Counted from the stretch's first letter, positions 1 through 8,475 are shown. The stretch: 64,000 nucleotides of DNA from CAVQRC01 sp963715045 (GCA_963715045.1 CAVQRC010000006.1:62001-126000); one strand, 5' to 3'. Notes: generated by a model not told the origin, from the letters alone. Translations and numbers: made by a program.

Positions 1-474
1 GCCGCCGCCTCCGGAGTAACCGCTGATATGCAGGTTGGTCGCGTCGATCTTGTCGGCAAAGAAGGGATCCGCCTTGATGTGTTCGACGCCATCAAAGATG
101 TCATAAATCTCCAGTCCACCGGAGTCGCGCTTCCCTTCCGAACCGTCTCGGCCTCGCATGGCGACGACGATGGCAACGAATCCTTTTCGGGCTAACGAGT
201 TCGCGACGGTCAGGTACTGATTGATGTTCCCGGACGCGGGTGAGTAACCGTGCATGACAACCGCCACTGGGGCAGCGGATCCCGTGGCCAGCGTCGAGGG
301 GTAGACCACCGCCGCGTTGAGACTGATGGGGCCGTCACCATCGTCGGTGATTGAGGAGTTGTAGGAGAACCGCTGCACCTCCAGGGGCTGAGCCAGGGCG
401 TCACCACGCAGCCCGAGACCTAAGAAACACGCGGCGGACAACAACCAGCTGGAGTTGCTCTGAAAGATGCTCAA
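1..474 (-). CDS. alpha/beta hydrolase (dienelactone hydrolase/prolyl oligopeptidase type), 3' part cut by window edge
   Basis: An open frame of 158 codons leaves the window at position 1. The first about 25 residues are hydrophobic and end in ALA, which looks like a signal peptide, so the enzyme is probably exported. Further on come VVMHGYSPASG, an oxyanion-type HG motif, and at the edge GYSGGGG, the nucleophile elbow G-x-S-x-G of serine hydrolases. The acid and histidine of the triad lie outside the window. No ATG precedes the signal peptide; I place the start at TTG 474, about 7 nt after an AGG that could be a ribosome site. The substrate cannot be told from this fragment; the fold call is firm, the start is weak. 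Confidence 0.65.
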   Translation of the reverse strand, partial: MSIFQSNSSWLLSAACFLGLGLRGDALAQPLEVQRFSYNSSITDDGDGPISLNAAVVYPSTLATGSAAPVAVVMHGYSPASGNINQYLTVANSLARKGFVAIVVAMRGRDGSEGKRDSGGLEIYDIFDGVEHIKADPFFADKIDATNLHISGYSGGGG

Positions 475-1010
475 AATACGACCTGTTTGCGATCGAGGTG
501 CCGAAGGAACAAAGTTGGTGTGCGCCATGGCCACCAGAAGACAAGGGTAACGAATTCATCTCGCGTGGACATCACCCGTCTGCGTTGGGAATTCGTCATG
601 GGGAATTCCTTCGTCATGAGTCTCTAGTCATTCAGAGCTGACGTACCCGTTTTTTTTGGGGCAGTCATTGTATTTTCTTGTAATACATGCCGCTGTTCGC
701 GCAGTTACCGTACCGTTGCGTGTGCGCCCTGCCGCAACAAAGGGATTGGAAGGCACGGGGCGGCCGATGTCGATCTCGCAGCTCGCTCAGAATCGGGGCG
801 GGCCGGAGGCTCGGGCGGATCCCTCCAGGTGTTCCGACGTGCAGTCGGCCTCGGTTGGTGATTGGTCGGAAACACGTAATTGCTGTAGGGGCTTTGAGTT
901 GCAACGTTGTAGGGGTTTTCTGTTTCCTTTCTTTGTTTGGGTTTGTCACGCCTGCCGCTTCCAGTTTTTTGGTGCGTGAGCGGCGTGTAGCTCCCAGGAG
1001 GTCATGACTA
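475..1010. other. Intergenic region, with a copy of a dispersed TCATT-rich repeat
   Basis: No convincing gene in either strand. Positions 588-633 hold short repeated words of the GTCAT/TCATTC kind that recur at 54985-55031, and a run of eight T follows near 650-657. AGGAGG just before 1011 is the ribosome site of the next gene. The 5' leader of the LamG gene and the divergent hydrolase promoter must lie here, but I see no clear -35/-10 pair. Confidence 0.4.
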
Positions 1011-1922
1011 ATGAGCGGCATCAGGTTACTGGGGTTTTCGTTCGGACTCGCTGCGTTGATCGCGCTGCTGTCATCCGGGGCTGCCTCGGCCGCCTTGGTT
1101 TCTCATTTCACATTCGATCAAGATTTCACGAACGAAGTCAGCGCCGCCCTTGATTCCCCGAGTCAGACTGGGGCCACGATCGACCATGGCGTTGCTCGAG
1201 TTGGCGGTGGGTCCGTCCTGTTCGACGGCGGTACGGTCGCAGAATACGTGGATGCCGGTGCGAACGCGTTGCCGTCATCGACTGCCGGATTCCTCAAGTC
1301 CACCGTGGCATTCTGGTTCAAGGCTGGGCCTGAGCTGGAGCCGGGAAGCCGTTTCTTTATGGGGCAGCAGAATGGCGATCCGGCCACATTCGGAGCCGAC
1401 AACCGCATGTCCTTTGCCGTGGAAACCCAATCCAATGGCAAGCTGCGGATCTTCATTCGTGCGGCCGATGGTGCGGAGAGTAACAATCGCCTGCGGTTCG
1501 CCCACGATACAACGGACGAAAATGAGTTCCTGGAATGGGCCGATGGCGATTGGCATCATCTCGCGTATGCCTGGGAAGTCGACGCACTCGGACTCGTTTC
1601 CAACCAGATCTTCATCGATGGTGTGGCCGTCCCCACCGTGACCCAGGAGAACAGCCTGGAGGACGACCCGGTGAAGGCTCCGCTCAATCCCTGGGAATAC
1701 CCTCCCGGGATGTTCCTCGGAGCCCTGAACAATCGGTCGTTTCAGACCGGGAGTGCCAATCCGTCTGGACATGTCAACGGCTGGATGGACGATTTGCGAG
1801 TCTACGACGAGGTCCTCTCCGAAGCGCAGGTGCTGGCGTTGAGTCAGATTCCCGAACCAGGAAGCCTGGTGCTTGCAGGATTGGTACTGGGCATTTCGGT
1901 TGCGGCCCGCCGCCGCGGTTGA
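1011..1922 (+). CDS. LamG (concanavalin-like) domain PEP-CTERM surface protein
   Basis: A 303-residue exported protein. Residues 1-28 form a signal peptide (hydrophobic core then ASAA). Residues about 30-270 look like a LamG/Laminin_G_3 jelly roll: HFTFDQDF near the start, a central DWHHLAYAW strand and IFIDGVAV, ending in WMDDLRVYDEVLS, which is the usual closing strand of this family. The tail is IPEPGSL, a hydrophobic stretch, then ARRRG: a PEP-CTERM sorting signal that an exosortase cuts. Such domains bind carbohydrate or protein surfaces; no catalytic residues are expected. The start is set by AGGAGG nine bases upstream. It is followed after 144 bp by the sigma factor gene in the same direction. 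Confidence 0.85.
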   Translation: MSGIRLLGFSFGLAALIALLSSGAASAALVSHFTFDQDFTNEVSAALDSPSQTGATIDHGVARVGGGSVLFDGGTVAEYVDAGANALPSSTAGFLKSTVAFWFKAGPELEPGSRFFMGQQNGDPATFGADNRMSFAVETQSNGKLRIFIRAADGAESNNRLRFAHDTTDENEFLEWADGDWHHLAYAWEVDALGLVSNQIFIDGVAVPTVTQENSLEDDPVKAPLNPWEYPPGMFLGALNNRSFQTGSANPSGHVNGWMDDLRVYDEVLSEAQVLALSQIPEPGSLVLAGLVLGISVAARRRG

Positions 1923-2066
1923 GTCGCGTGAGGATGGGCGGATACAGAGCCTGACTTGCAGTCCGGGACGGACCCAGGTCCGTCCCGGCGGCGGTCTGTT
2001 TGAGGGTCAAAGGTTGAGGGATCAAGAGCAGCGTCGCCTGTCAGGTGTATCGTTGGGAACGTAGCC

Positions 2067-2612
2067 ATGGTCGAACCTTCCTCGGGCAAGGAAAGAGGCG
2101 ATGAATTCATCGTCCACCTGACGGCCTGCCAAAACCGACTGTACGCGTACGTCTTCTCGCTGTTGCCGGATCGGGAACGGGCGCGTGATGTGTTGCAAGA
2201 GACCAATCTCGTGTTGTGGCGGAAGTCGGATCAGTTCATGGCAGGTACCGACTTCGGTGCGTGGGCCTGCAAAGTGGCCTATTTCGAAGTTCTCGCCGAG
2301 CGACGACGACGCGCCAAGGATCGACACTTGTTCGGCGACTCGCTGCTGGAGCGATTGTCGCACCAGGCAGTTTCCGAGCTCTCGAATCTGGACGATCGAG
2401 CCGCCGCACTCGAGGAATGCCTCAGGCGGCTCAGTCCATCTCAACGTGAGTCTCTGAGGGAACGTTATCGGCTCGGTGGATCCGTCAAAGACGTCGCGGC
2501 GAAATCGGGAACGACGCCTGGTGCTGCCGCCGTGGCCTTGCACAGAATTCGCGCGACACTCTTGAATTGCATCCAGCGCAGGCTGGCGAAGGAGGGGCCC
2601 GCGTGGACGTAA
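2067..2612 (+). CDS. ECF-type RNA polymerase sigma factor (Rhodopirellula/Verrucomicrobium family)
   Basis: A 181-residue sigma-70-family protein. Region 2 is seen at residues about 12-75 (LTACQNRLYAYVFSLLPD, then RDVLQETNLVLWRK) and region 4 at about 115-175, with the helix-turn-helix around SVKDVAAKSGTTPGAAAVAL. It lacks regions 1 and 3, as ECF sigma factors do. It should direct transcription of a small regulon in response to a signal held by its anti-sigma partner. The FecR-like gene overlaps its last 10 bases, and PEP-CTERM surface genes lie on both sides, so surface proteins are plausible targets. No autoregulatory promoter could be recognised. Confidence 0.88.
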   Translation: MVEPSSGKERGDEFIVHLTACQNRLYAYVFSLLPDRERARDVLQETNLVLWRKSDQFMAGTDFGAWACKVAYFEVLAERRRRAKDRHLFGDSLLERLSHQAVSELSNLDDRAAALEECLRRLSPSQRESLRERYRLGGSVKDVAAKSGTTPGAAAVALHRIRATLLNCIQRRLAKEGPAWT

Positions 2613-4138
2613 CGAATCGATCAGAAGACGTCTGTCGCCAGATCGCCGCCTTGGCGTCGGAACTTGTCGATCAGCGGATCGAAGAGGAAGGTCGGCGGCG
2701 TCTCGAGTCTCTGATGGAGAGTGATTCTTCCGCGAGGGCGTGCTTCGTTGAGTGCATCGCGATGCACGTACTCTTGGAGGCGATGCATGAACCGGCGCTG
2801 TGCGACCCGCCGCACGTCTCAGCAACCGCCATGGCGTCCCTTGCCATCTCACCTGGCCAGAGTGGCTTTCGCCCGTCTGGAGGGCAGGGGCCCAGCGGTC
2901 AGGCAGCTGCAGGGCACCGGATGCGCGCTCGTTCCTTCGCGAAACTGGCTGCATGGTGCGTCGCTGCCTCGCTGCTCATCTCGGGTGTGTTGTGGCTGTG
3001 GACGCTCGAGCGCCAGCCGCCGTCGGCACCAGCCCCGTTCGTGGGCGTGCTCTCCAGAACAAGCGGCGCCCAGTGGGGAGGTTCTTGGGCGCCAGCTACA
3101 GTTCCGGCGCGGCTCAATGCCGGGCAGCGACTGCAGCTCGACGCGGGTACGGCGGAAGTGACACTCCATAGCGGTTGCACGATCGTGGTCAAAGGCCCGG
3201 CAGACGTCACGGTAGATTCGTCGATGCGCGTCGTAACGCAGCGCGGAACGGTCCGCGCCCGGGTCGGAAAGGATGCTCGGGGATTCGTCATCGAAACACC
3301 GACAACGAACGTTGTCGACCTGGGAACCGAGGTCGGCGTTCAAGTCGATGGACTGTCCCAGGACACCGACGTCGTGGTGTTCGAAGGCTCAGTCAACCTG
3401 GTGGTTGATCCGCAAGGCGATCCACGGGACGCCCCGTCGAACGGGGACGCAACTCCGAGACGGACTCGGCTCGCCACGGGTGAGGCCTTGCGCATTGATC
3501 GGCAGGGGGGCACGCATCGCATCACGTCGATTCGCAGTGAACAATTTCCCGAGACGAGCGACTCTCCAGCCACAGCAAGGCGGCGACCACTGATTCGAAA
3601 CATCACGGACAACATTCGAGATCCTGGTGCGACGTCGTATTACCAGATCGTACGCAATGGTCTGCAAGAAGAGAGTCGAGCCTACGTGGACCGGTTTCAC
3701 GAATGGAATGGCGTTGACGAAGACGGCATTCCGCCGTTTCTGATCGGCGCCGATTACGTGATGTGCTTCAACTCAGACAAGTGGGAGAAGCAGATCGAGA
3801 TCACGGTGGAGGTTGCGGCTTCGGTGGAACTGTTCATCTTCTTTGACGACCGGCTCCCTCCCCCGCAATGGTTGTCCGATCAGTTTACGCAGACGAAGTA
3901 CAGAATCGGCATGGACGAAGGTTTTCGCAAAGGCCCCGCTCCGCAAGTCACTGACATCGGAGGCGGAAAGAGCATCGACAACGTGTATTCCGTCTGGAGA
4001 AGAGACATTACAAGACCGAGGCAGATTCGCTTGGGACCGCTTCCCAAGCACATTACGGAAGTGAGTATGTACGGCATCGCGGCAATTCCCCTGAAGGGGA
4101 CCGAGTCTCCCGCAGGGGAACAGGACGAGGTGCGTTGA
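2603..4138 (+). CDS. FecR-domain transmembrane anti-sigma-like protein
   Basis: About 511 residues. The cytoplasmic N-terminus (residues 1-110) is a probable sigma-binding region; one membrane helix follows (AAWCVAASLLISGVLWLW). Next comes a periplasmic FecR domain with its usual GTAEVTLHSGCTIVVKGPAD and GTVRARV..GFVIETPTTNVVDLGTE motifs. The last about 170 residues are an unassigned beta-rich region (YYQIVRNG, FIFFDDRLPPP) that may sense ligand. I prefer the GTG at 2603 because GGAGG lies 8 bases before it, giving a 10-base overlap with the sigma gene; an in-frame ATG at 2567 has no ribosome site. By family, FecR proteins pass a surface signal to an ECF sigma factor; the signal here is unknown. 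Confidence 0.85.
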   Translation: MDVTNRSEDVCRQIAALASELVDQRIEEEGRRRLESLMESDSSARACFVECIAMHVLLEAMHEPALCDPPHVSATAMASLAISPGQSGFRPSGGQGPSGQAAAGHRMRARSFAKLAAWCVAASLLISGVLWLWTLERQPPSAPAPFVGVLSRTSGAQWGGSWAPATVPARLNAGQRLQLDAGTAEVTLHSGCTIVVKGPADVTVDSSMRVVTQRGTVRARVGKDARGFVIETPTTNVVDLGTEVGVQVDGLSQDTDVVVFEGSVNLVVDPQGDPRDAPSNGDATPRRTRLATGEALRIDRQGGTHRITSIRSEQFPETSDSPATARRRPLIRNITDNIRDPGATSYYQIVRNGLQEESRAYVDRFHEWNGVDEDGIPPFLIGADYVMCFNSDKWEKQIEITVEVAASVELFIFFDDRLPPPQWLSDQFTQTKYRIGMDEGFRKGPAPQVTDIGGGKSIDNVYSVWRRDITRPRQIRLGPLPKHITEVSMYGIAAIPLKGTESPAGEQDEVR

Positions 4139-4303
4139 AATGGCAGGCTCTCTTGGCCTTCTGGTGGGGAGGTTGCGATTGGCCTCAGGCATTGAAACTG
4201 CAATGCGAGGTGAGTGGTCGAAGTGTGGCACGGCAGATTGTCAACGGCACTCGCCCGCGGTTAGTTGGCTTTTTGATCTTTCTTGAACAGGAGCGACAAT
4301 CCT

Positions 4304-5896
4304 ATGAATCGACAGCTCGTTGTTGGCGTCGCGGCATTGACCGCGTTGGAGTTTGTTATGTTCTCAAACCCGGTTTGGGCGTCGGGCAAATTCGCCTCGC
4401 CGGTGCAGAACACGTTCACGATTTCCTTTGACGATCCGTCAGCGCTCTCCCCTGGCATGACCGACTTCAAAGCTACCTCCAACTTTGACGTTTCTCGCAA
4501 CTGGGACGACAGCTATGCCGGCGAAGTCGCCAGTTGGGGGACCTTTGGCGGAAGGCCGGACGAGATCTACGCGGGGGTCGCTGCGGATGCGGGACCCAAC
4601 GGCGCAGGTGACAATGCGGCGCGGCTCTACATCCCGAGCAACGACGGTGGAGGCTACTTCGCAAACCTCTCCTGGCAGGTCAAGGGATTGCAGCTCGGGA
4701 ACAGCCTGGGCGGCATGGAGTTCGACACGGTCACCAACTCGCTGATTCCTTTGCCCAGCGACGGGTTTGGGGACTATTCGGGGATCTCACTTACCGTGAA
4801 CGCCAAGACAGACATTCCCAATGCTACTTTTCGGTTCAATTTCGACACCGGTCAGACGGGCAATTCCAGGACCGCTGACGATGGGGAGGGCGGGACCGTG
4901 GAATGGGTGGTCGGCAATATTCCGGGGCTGATTGAGCAGAACAAGAGCGGCTCGCGGGTTTATCTGGTGAGTCCAGGCGACCTGCCAGTCAATACCTGGA
5001 GCACTTCGGTGGGGATCGTCAACAACGAGGATCCCAGTGACGCGAACGGTTGGGCAAACGCCACTTTCCAACCTTTTTATAGTCGCAACATCAAGTCATT
5101 CGACCTGACTCGCGTGGGCGTCACATTTCCTGGTGGCGGTCAGGTCGGGGAGTTGCTGGTCGGAGATTTTACGATGTCCGGGCCAGACATCCTGAAATAC
5201 CATGCTGCCGATTTCAACTACGACGAGATGGTAGATGATCTGGACATCGACATGCTGTTCGATGCAATCAATGCCGACGCGCTCAACGACACGCTGCCTG
5301 AGGTGCCACCCGGCATCCTCGGCGCGTTTGAACGGGTGCCCGTGTTCGGCGAGGACTTCATCCCAAATGCGAAGGCAGCCCTGGCCGAGAAGTTCAGTAT
5401 CACCACGACCGATGAGAACGTCCTGGATCTGGGAGACGTCGACGAATTGGTGCTGAACATCCTCGGCACCCAGTACGGTGACCTCGATCTGAATGGCACA
5501 AAGGATGCCAGCGATCTCGATACCTTGACGGCCAACCTCGGAAACCCAGGCGGCTGGGCCGACGGCGACCTCAACGGAGATGGAATCGTGGACAACGAAG
5601 ATCTCGCAATCTTTGGCGACCTTGGTCTCCCGGCCGACTTCAACAAGGATGGAATCGTCGATGGCAATGATTTCCTGGTCTGGCAGGCCGGTTTCAACAT
5701 GTTCGACGGGAATGCGACTCCCAATGACGGAGATGCCAATGGGGATGGGAACGTGGACGGAAACGACTTTCTCATCTGGCAGAGCAGCTTTGGTTCCTCC
5801 GGCGGAAACGGCGCCGCTGTTCCCGAGCCGACGGCGGTCGTTCTCGGCGTCTTGCTGCTGTGTTCACTTGGTGTTGTTGGCAGGAGATCTCGTTGA
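4304..5896 (+). CDS. Dockerin-repeat PEP-CTERM surface protein
   Basis: 530 residues with a signal peptide ending near VWASG. Residues about 30-300 form a beta-rich domain with no family I can name. From about 305 on there are five calcium-loop segments of dockerin/EF-hand type: ADFNYDEMVDDLDI, GDLDLNGTKDASDL, GDLNGDGIVDNEDL, ADFNKDGIVDGNDF, GDANGDGNVDGNDF. The C-terminus is VPEPTAVVLG plus hydrophobic residues and GRRSR, a PEP-CTERM tag. The ATG at 4304 is chosen because AGGAG stands about 10 bases upstream. It follows the FecR gene by 165 bp in the same direction. Probable role: exosortase-sorted surface protein; calcium binding is inferred from D/N spacing. Confidence 0.82.
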   Translation: MNRQLVVGVAALTALEFVMFSNPVWASGKFASPVQNTFTISFDDPSALSPGMTDFKATSNFDVSRNWDDSYAGEVASWGTFGGRPDEIYAGVAADAGPNGAGDNAARLYIPSNDGGGYFANLSWQVKGLQLGNSLGGMEFDTVTNSLIPLPSDGFGDYSGISLTVNAKTDIPNATFRFNFDTGQTGNSRTADDGEGGTVEWVVGNIPGLIEQNKSGSRVYLVSPGDLPVNTWSTSVGIVNNEDPSDANGWANATFQPFYSRNIKSFDLTRVGVTFPGGGQVGELLVGDFTMSGPDILKYHAADFNYDEMVDDLDIDMLFDAINADALNDTLPEVPPGILGAFERVPVFGEDFIPNAKAALAEKFSITTTDENVLDLGDVDELVLNILGTQYGDLDLNGTKDASDLDTLTANLGNPGGWADGDLNGDGIVDNEDLAIFGDLGLPADFNKDGIVDGNDFLVWQAGFNMFDGNATPNDGDANGDGNVDGNDFLIWQSSFGSSGGNGAAVPEPTAVVLGVLLLCSLGVVGRRSR

Positions 5897-5914
5897 GTGC
5901 GTCTTGAAGTTATC

Positions 5915-5954
5915 ACGCCCAGTTGTGGCCCTCGACGGGCCACAAGCTGGGCGT
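5915..5954. terminator. Bidirectional hairpin terminator between convergent genes
   Basis: A near-perfect inverted repeat: left arm 5915-5931 and right arm 5937-5954, 17 pairs with one bulged C and a 5-nt loop. It lies between the 3' ends of the dockerin protein (5896) and the minus-strand cyclodeaminase gene (6113). No long T run follows, so it may act as a structural rather than a classical intrinsic terminator. Confidence 0.65.
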
Positions 5955-6112
5955 CATCACCAGAGTGCAAACCGCTGACTTTTTCGGGACGAAAACGCCA
6001 CACGCGGCCCGCACCCTCTGGAGGCATTCGGCGAATACGAAAGTAAGTAGTCTCCGCGACTCCGCCGTTGGCAACATCGATTGTGCTTTCAAAAGATGGT
6101 CCCGAGGCAAGC

Positions 6113-7189
6113 TCACCGGCAAAACCACTGGCCAATCTGAGGGTGTTCGAAGATGGTTGTTTCTTGCAGCGTCAGGGTCTGTCCGAACCCGCGCTCTGCC
6201 GCCCGCTTGTGCATCGCCAAGGCAATTCCGATATCGACAAACGCCAGACCAACTGCGTTGAAGTAGGTACGCTCCTGGTCGTCCTGCCGTCCGGGCTTTT
6301 CACCCGCGACGAGTTCGTCCAGATTGCCGTAGATATCAGAGTCACTCAGCACGTCGTCCTTGTACATACGGCTGAGCGTTTGCGTGCGGTGTTTGACCGT
6401 CTCCCAGTCGTCGCAAACGATCTTTTGGCATTGCTGGGCAACCGCATACTCGTCTTCCCATCCTCCGATGTGACTGTAAAACGAGCCGGGTTTCACCCAT
6501 GCTGCTTTGAGCAGCGGTGCCTGAGCGCTGGTCGCGGTTACGATTACGTCTGCGTCCCTGATGGCGGTTTCTCCGCGGGTCTCGGCCGAGACGAATTGCA
6601 TGTCGGGGAGAATTGGAGAAAGCTGCTCGATGAACTGCTGTTCTTCTTCCGTCGTTTTGGCGGAAACCCGGCATTCGGCCAGCGAGGGCAACACCGACTT
6701 CATCGCCAGCAAGTGCATCTTGGCCTGCTCGCCGCTGCCGATGAAGCCAATCACTTTCGAGTTGGGAGACGCCAGGTATTTGGCGGCGATGGCACCCATC
6801 GCGCCGACTCGCATGTTGGATGCCAGCGTCCCTTCCAGCACGGCCACGGGAAAACCCTTTTCAATCTCTGACAACACGAACAAAGCCGTCAGATTCTGCA
6901 TTCCGTACCGCTCGACGTTCGGCGGAAAAACCGAGACCCATTTCACGCCGCAGATACGCTCTGCCTTGAGCGTCGCGGGCAGGCAATTGATCCGCTCTTG
7001 TGTGTCCTGATTGAAGATCTGCACGATCTTCTCTGGAAAGATCACTTCTCCCCGGCGATGGGCCAGCATTGCCCCTTCGGCCGCGTCGATCGCCAAGCGG
7101 AAATCGAGGCAACCGGCTTGCAGCAGATCTTCCTGAGAGAAGTAGCTGAATTCGATTCGATGTGCGTTACTGGACCGTTCCGTTGTCAC
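6113..7189 (-). CDS. Ornithine cyclodeaminase/mu-crystallin family protein (type often named tyramine oxidase subunit B)
   Basis: 358 residues. The whole sequence fits the OCD/mu-crystallin fold: an N-terminal substrate part with EKIVQIFNQDTQERINCLPA and KWVSVFPPN, then a Rossmann NAD(P) domain with VIGFIGSGEQAKMHL and VIVTATSAQAPLL. Known members use NAD(P)H on amino or imino acids (ornithine cyclodeaminase, alanine dehydrogenase, ketimine reductase). This subgroup is, as I recall, annotated as tyramine oxidase subunit B; no amine oxidase partner is nearby, so that name should not be taken as function. The start GTG 7189 is fixed by AGGAGG 8 bases upstream; the nearby ATG leads to a stop after one codon. 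Likely monocistronic. Confidence 0.85.
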   Translation of the reverse strand: MTTERSSNAHRIEFSYFSQEDLLQAGCLDFRLAIDAAEGAMLAHRRGEVIFPEKIVQIFNQDTQERINCLPATLKAERICGVKWVSVFPPNVERYGMQNLTALFVLSEIEKGFPVAVLEGTLASNMRVGAMGAIAAKYLASPNSKVIGFIGSGEQAKMHLLAMKSVLPSLAECRVSAKTTEEEQQFIEQLSPILPDMQFVSAETRGETAIRDADVIVTATSAQAPLLKAAWVKPGSFYSHIGGWEDEYAVAQQCQKIVCDDWETVKHRTQTLSRMYKDDVLSDSDIYGNLDELVAGEKPGRQDDQERTYFNAVGLAFVDIGIALAMHKRAAERGFGQTLTLQETTIFEHPQIGQWFCR

Positions 7190-7308
7190 CGCATTGCCTC
7201 CTAAAGCCTTTGTAAATGAGCCGTCAAACCGCCTGAAGCAGATTCGAAGATGTGCCGGGGCATCCTCTCAGGAAACCATGGAAGCGACTACCGTCAGCTG
7301 CAAGATAC

Positions 7309-7761
7309 TCATGGCTCTCGTTCGGTGGATAGCTCGGGTTTCCGGCCCCTCTTGCGTTCCGCTTCCCTTGCTTCCCTCCTTGCTTCGCTGTTGTATGCTT
7401 CCAGGCGTGCTTCCTCTGCCACGATGGCGTCTAACTCTGAGTGATCAATCCAGTAACCGAAACACGTGTCACAGCGGTCGACTTTCACCTGCTGGGTGAA
7501 CGTGATATCGATGGTCTGCAACCTGCCATTGTCACAAGCTGGACACCGCATGTAACCCGTGGCGTGTGCTGAGGATGAAGACTTGTTGTCATCTTCTGGC
7601 ACAACCTGCATACGATCCTCGACCTCTTGTCTCCCAAGCTTCAAGATCGCTTCAAGGTCGTCGTGCCTTAGCCACAAACCTTGACAGTTCTTGCATTTCC
7701 TGAGGTGGCAGCCGTTTATCTGCACGGCTATCAGTTGCGTGCCATCGCGTGGGCAATTCAT
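7309..7761 (-). CDS. Zinc-ribbon (TFIIB-type, zf-TFIIB family) protein
   Basis: About 150 residues with two treble-clef style zinc ribbons. The first is MNCPRDG ... CKNCQGLWL with a C-x2-C pair at each end, the second MRCPACDNG ... VDRCDTCFGYWID. The pattern CP.C/D..L ... C..C.G.W.D is that of the zf-TFIIB family, small proteins of unknown role. The tail is highly charged (many E, R and K). The start at 7761 is preferred because GGAGG lies about 7 bases before it and family members start at MxCP; an upstream in-frame ATG at 7842 adds 27 unrelated residues. No partner gene is apparent. Confidence 0.8.
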   Translation of the reverse strand: MNCPRDGTQLIAVQINGCHLRKCKNCQGLWLRHDDLEAILKLGRQEVEDRMQVVPEDDNKSSSSAHATGYMRCPACDNGRLQTIDITFTQQVKVDRCDTCFGYWIDHSELDAIVAEEARLEAYNSEARREAREAERKRGRKPELSTEREP

Positions 7762-8120
7762 CTTCGGCCTCCTTCGATTGTCAGTAACCTGCACCAGCCA
7801 ATCTGACAGAAATGCGATGCCAAGCAGCCTGCCATCCATCACTCAAAATCGACACCTGTTGGTACAGGTTGGTTTCCTGGTCGATTACCGGTGCGAAATC
7901 GCGCTGTTGCGTGTGCGAAATCGCGCGTTCTTTTGCAAACCGGCTCACTCGGGTCACAGTCTGTCTGTTCGAATCCCTCCTGGATCGACTCTTGGTGCAA
8001 TTTTCGTTCCAGTCGGAGCAGGAGGCAGCTCTTGGGCTACGGACCGAAGTACCAACTTGTGACTGACGAGATCTCGCTGGATCTCGCGCCCAAGCGCGCA
8101 TGCGAATGTGAAACATGAAG
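7762..8120. other. Intergenic region with a short direct repeat (7891-7904 and 7913-7926)
   Basis: Between the zinc-ribbon gene start and the 3' end of the split tRNA. The 14-base word GTGCGAAATCGCGC occurs twice, 22 bases apart, and each copy holds the near-palindrome GCGAAATCGC. It could be a pair of operator sites for the minus-strand zinc-ribbon gene, but it is 130-165 bases upstream of its start. Nothing else recognisable. Confidence 0.3.
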
Positions 8121-8475
8121 TAGGCCCGGAGGGACTCGAACCCCCGACCAAGGGATTATGCTTACCAGCTACGGCTTTCGCCGCCCCTTTCGGGTTTGTG
8201 GTCTGGACTGTCTCTTCTCTTTACGAGTTCGCCGTACAGTCTCTACACCTTTCCGCCCCAACCCATCTGGGTAACGGCGGACTTGGCTCGGGATTGGCCT
8301 ATCGCCCCGTCACCTACGACGACACAGCGACTTAGCTTTCCCCGAATTTGACGAATTCTACCGAGGCCCTCACGGGTGAAGGCCAAGGCAACCCACTTGC
8401 AGCGAGCCGTGCGAACGTCTCGTTTAGGCACGCTGCATTCAAGTCCCCTGCTCTAACCGACTGAGCTACGGGCCC
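8121..8475 (-). tRNA. tRNA-Ile(CAU), interrupted by a group I intron
   Basis: 5' exon 8475-8442 (34 nt), 3' exon 8160-8121 (40 nt). Joined, they give a 74-nt cloverleaf: acceptor GGGCCCG pairing with CGGGCCT, D arm GCTC/GAGC, anticodon stem GGGGA/TCCCT, loop CTCATAA with anticodon CAT, variable loop TTGGTC, and T arm with GGTTCGAGTCC. The sequence ACTCATAATC and the general layout match bacterial tRNA-Ile2, whose C34 is changed to lysidine by TilS so that it reads AUA; an elongator tRNA-Met is less likely. CCA is not encoded. The exon joint that restores a 7-nt loop lies between U33 and C34. Confidence 0.9.
8161..8441 (-). ncRNA. Group I self-splicing intron (IC3-like) in tRNA-Ile(CAU)
   Basis: 281 nt without an open frame. 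The exon before it ends in U and the intron ends in G, as group I introns require. Core words read on the minus strand are those of the Azoarcus tRNA-Ile intron as I remember it: GTCAAATTCGGGGAAA (around 8337-8352), GAGCCAAG (8282-8289), GGTGTAGAGACTGTACGG (8249-8232) and ACAGTCCAG (8211-8203). The P7 helix forms from GACUGU (8241-8236) and ACAGUC (8211-8206), all six pairs intact. A hairpin GCAGCG/CGCTGC sits just inside the 5' splice site, with a candidate guide (GGTT) after it. Self-splicing is inferred, not shown. Confidence 0.88.

Noticed and set aside
7950..7990. A second tRNA on the plus strand (GTTCGAATCC T-loop word)
   Set aside because: The T stem does not pair and no acceptor or anticodon stem can be built at a normal distance.
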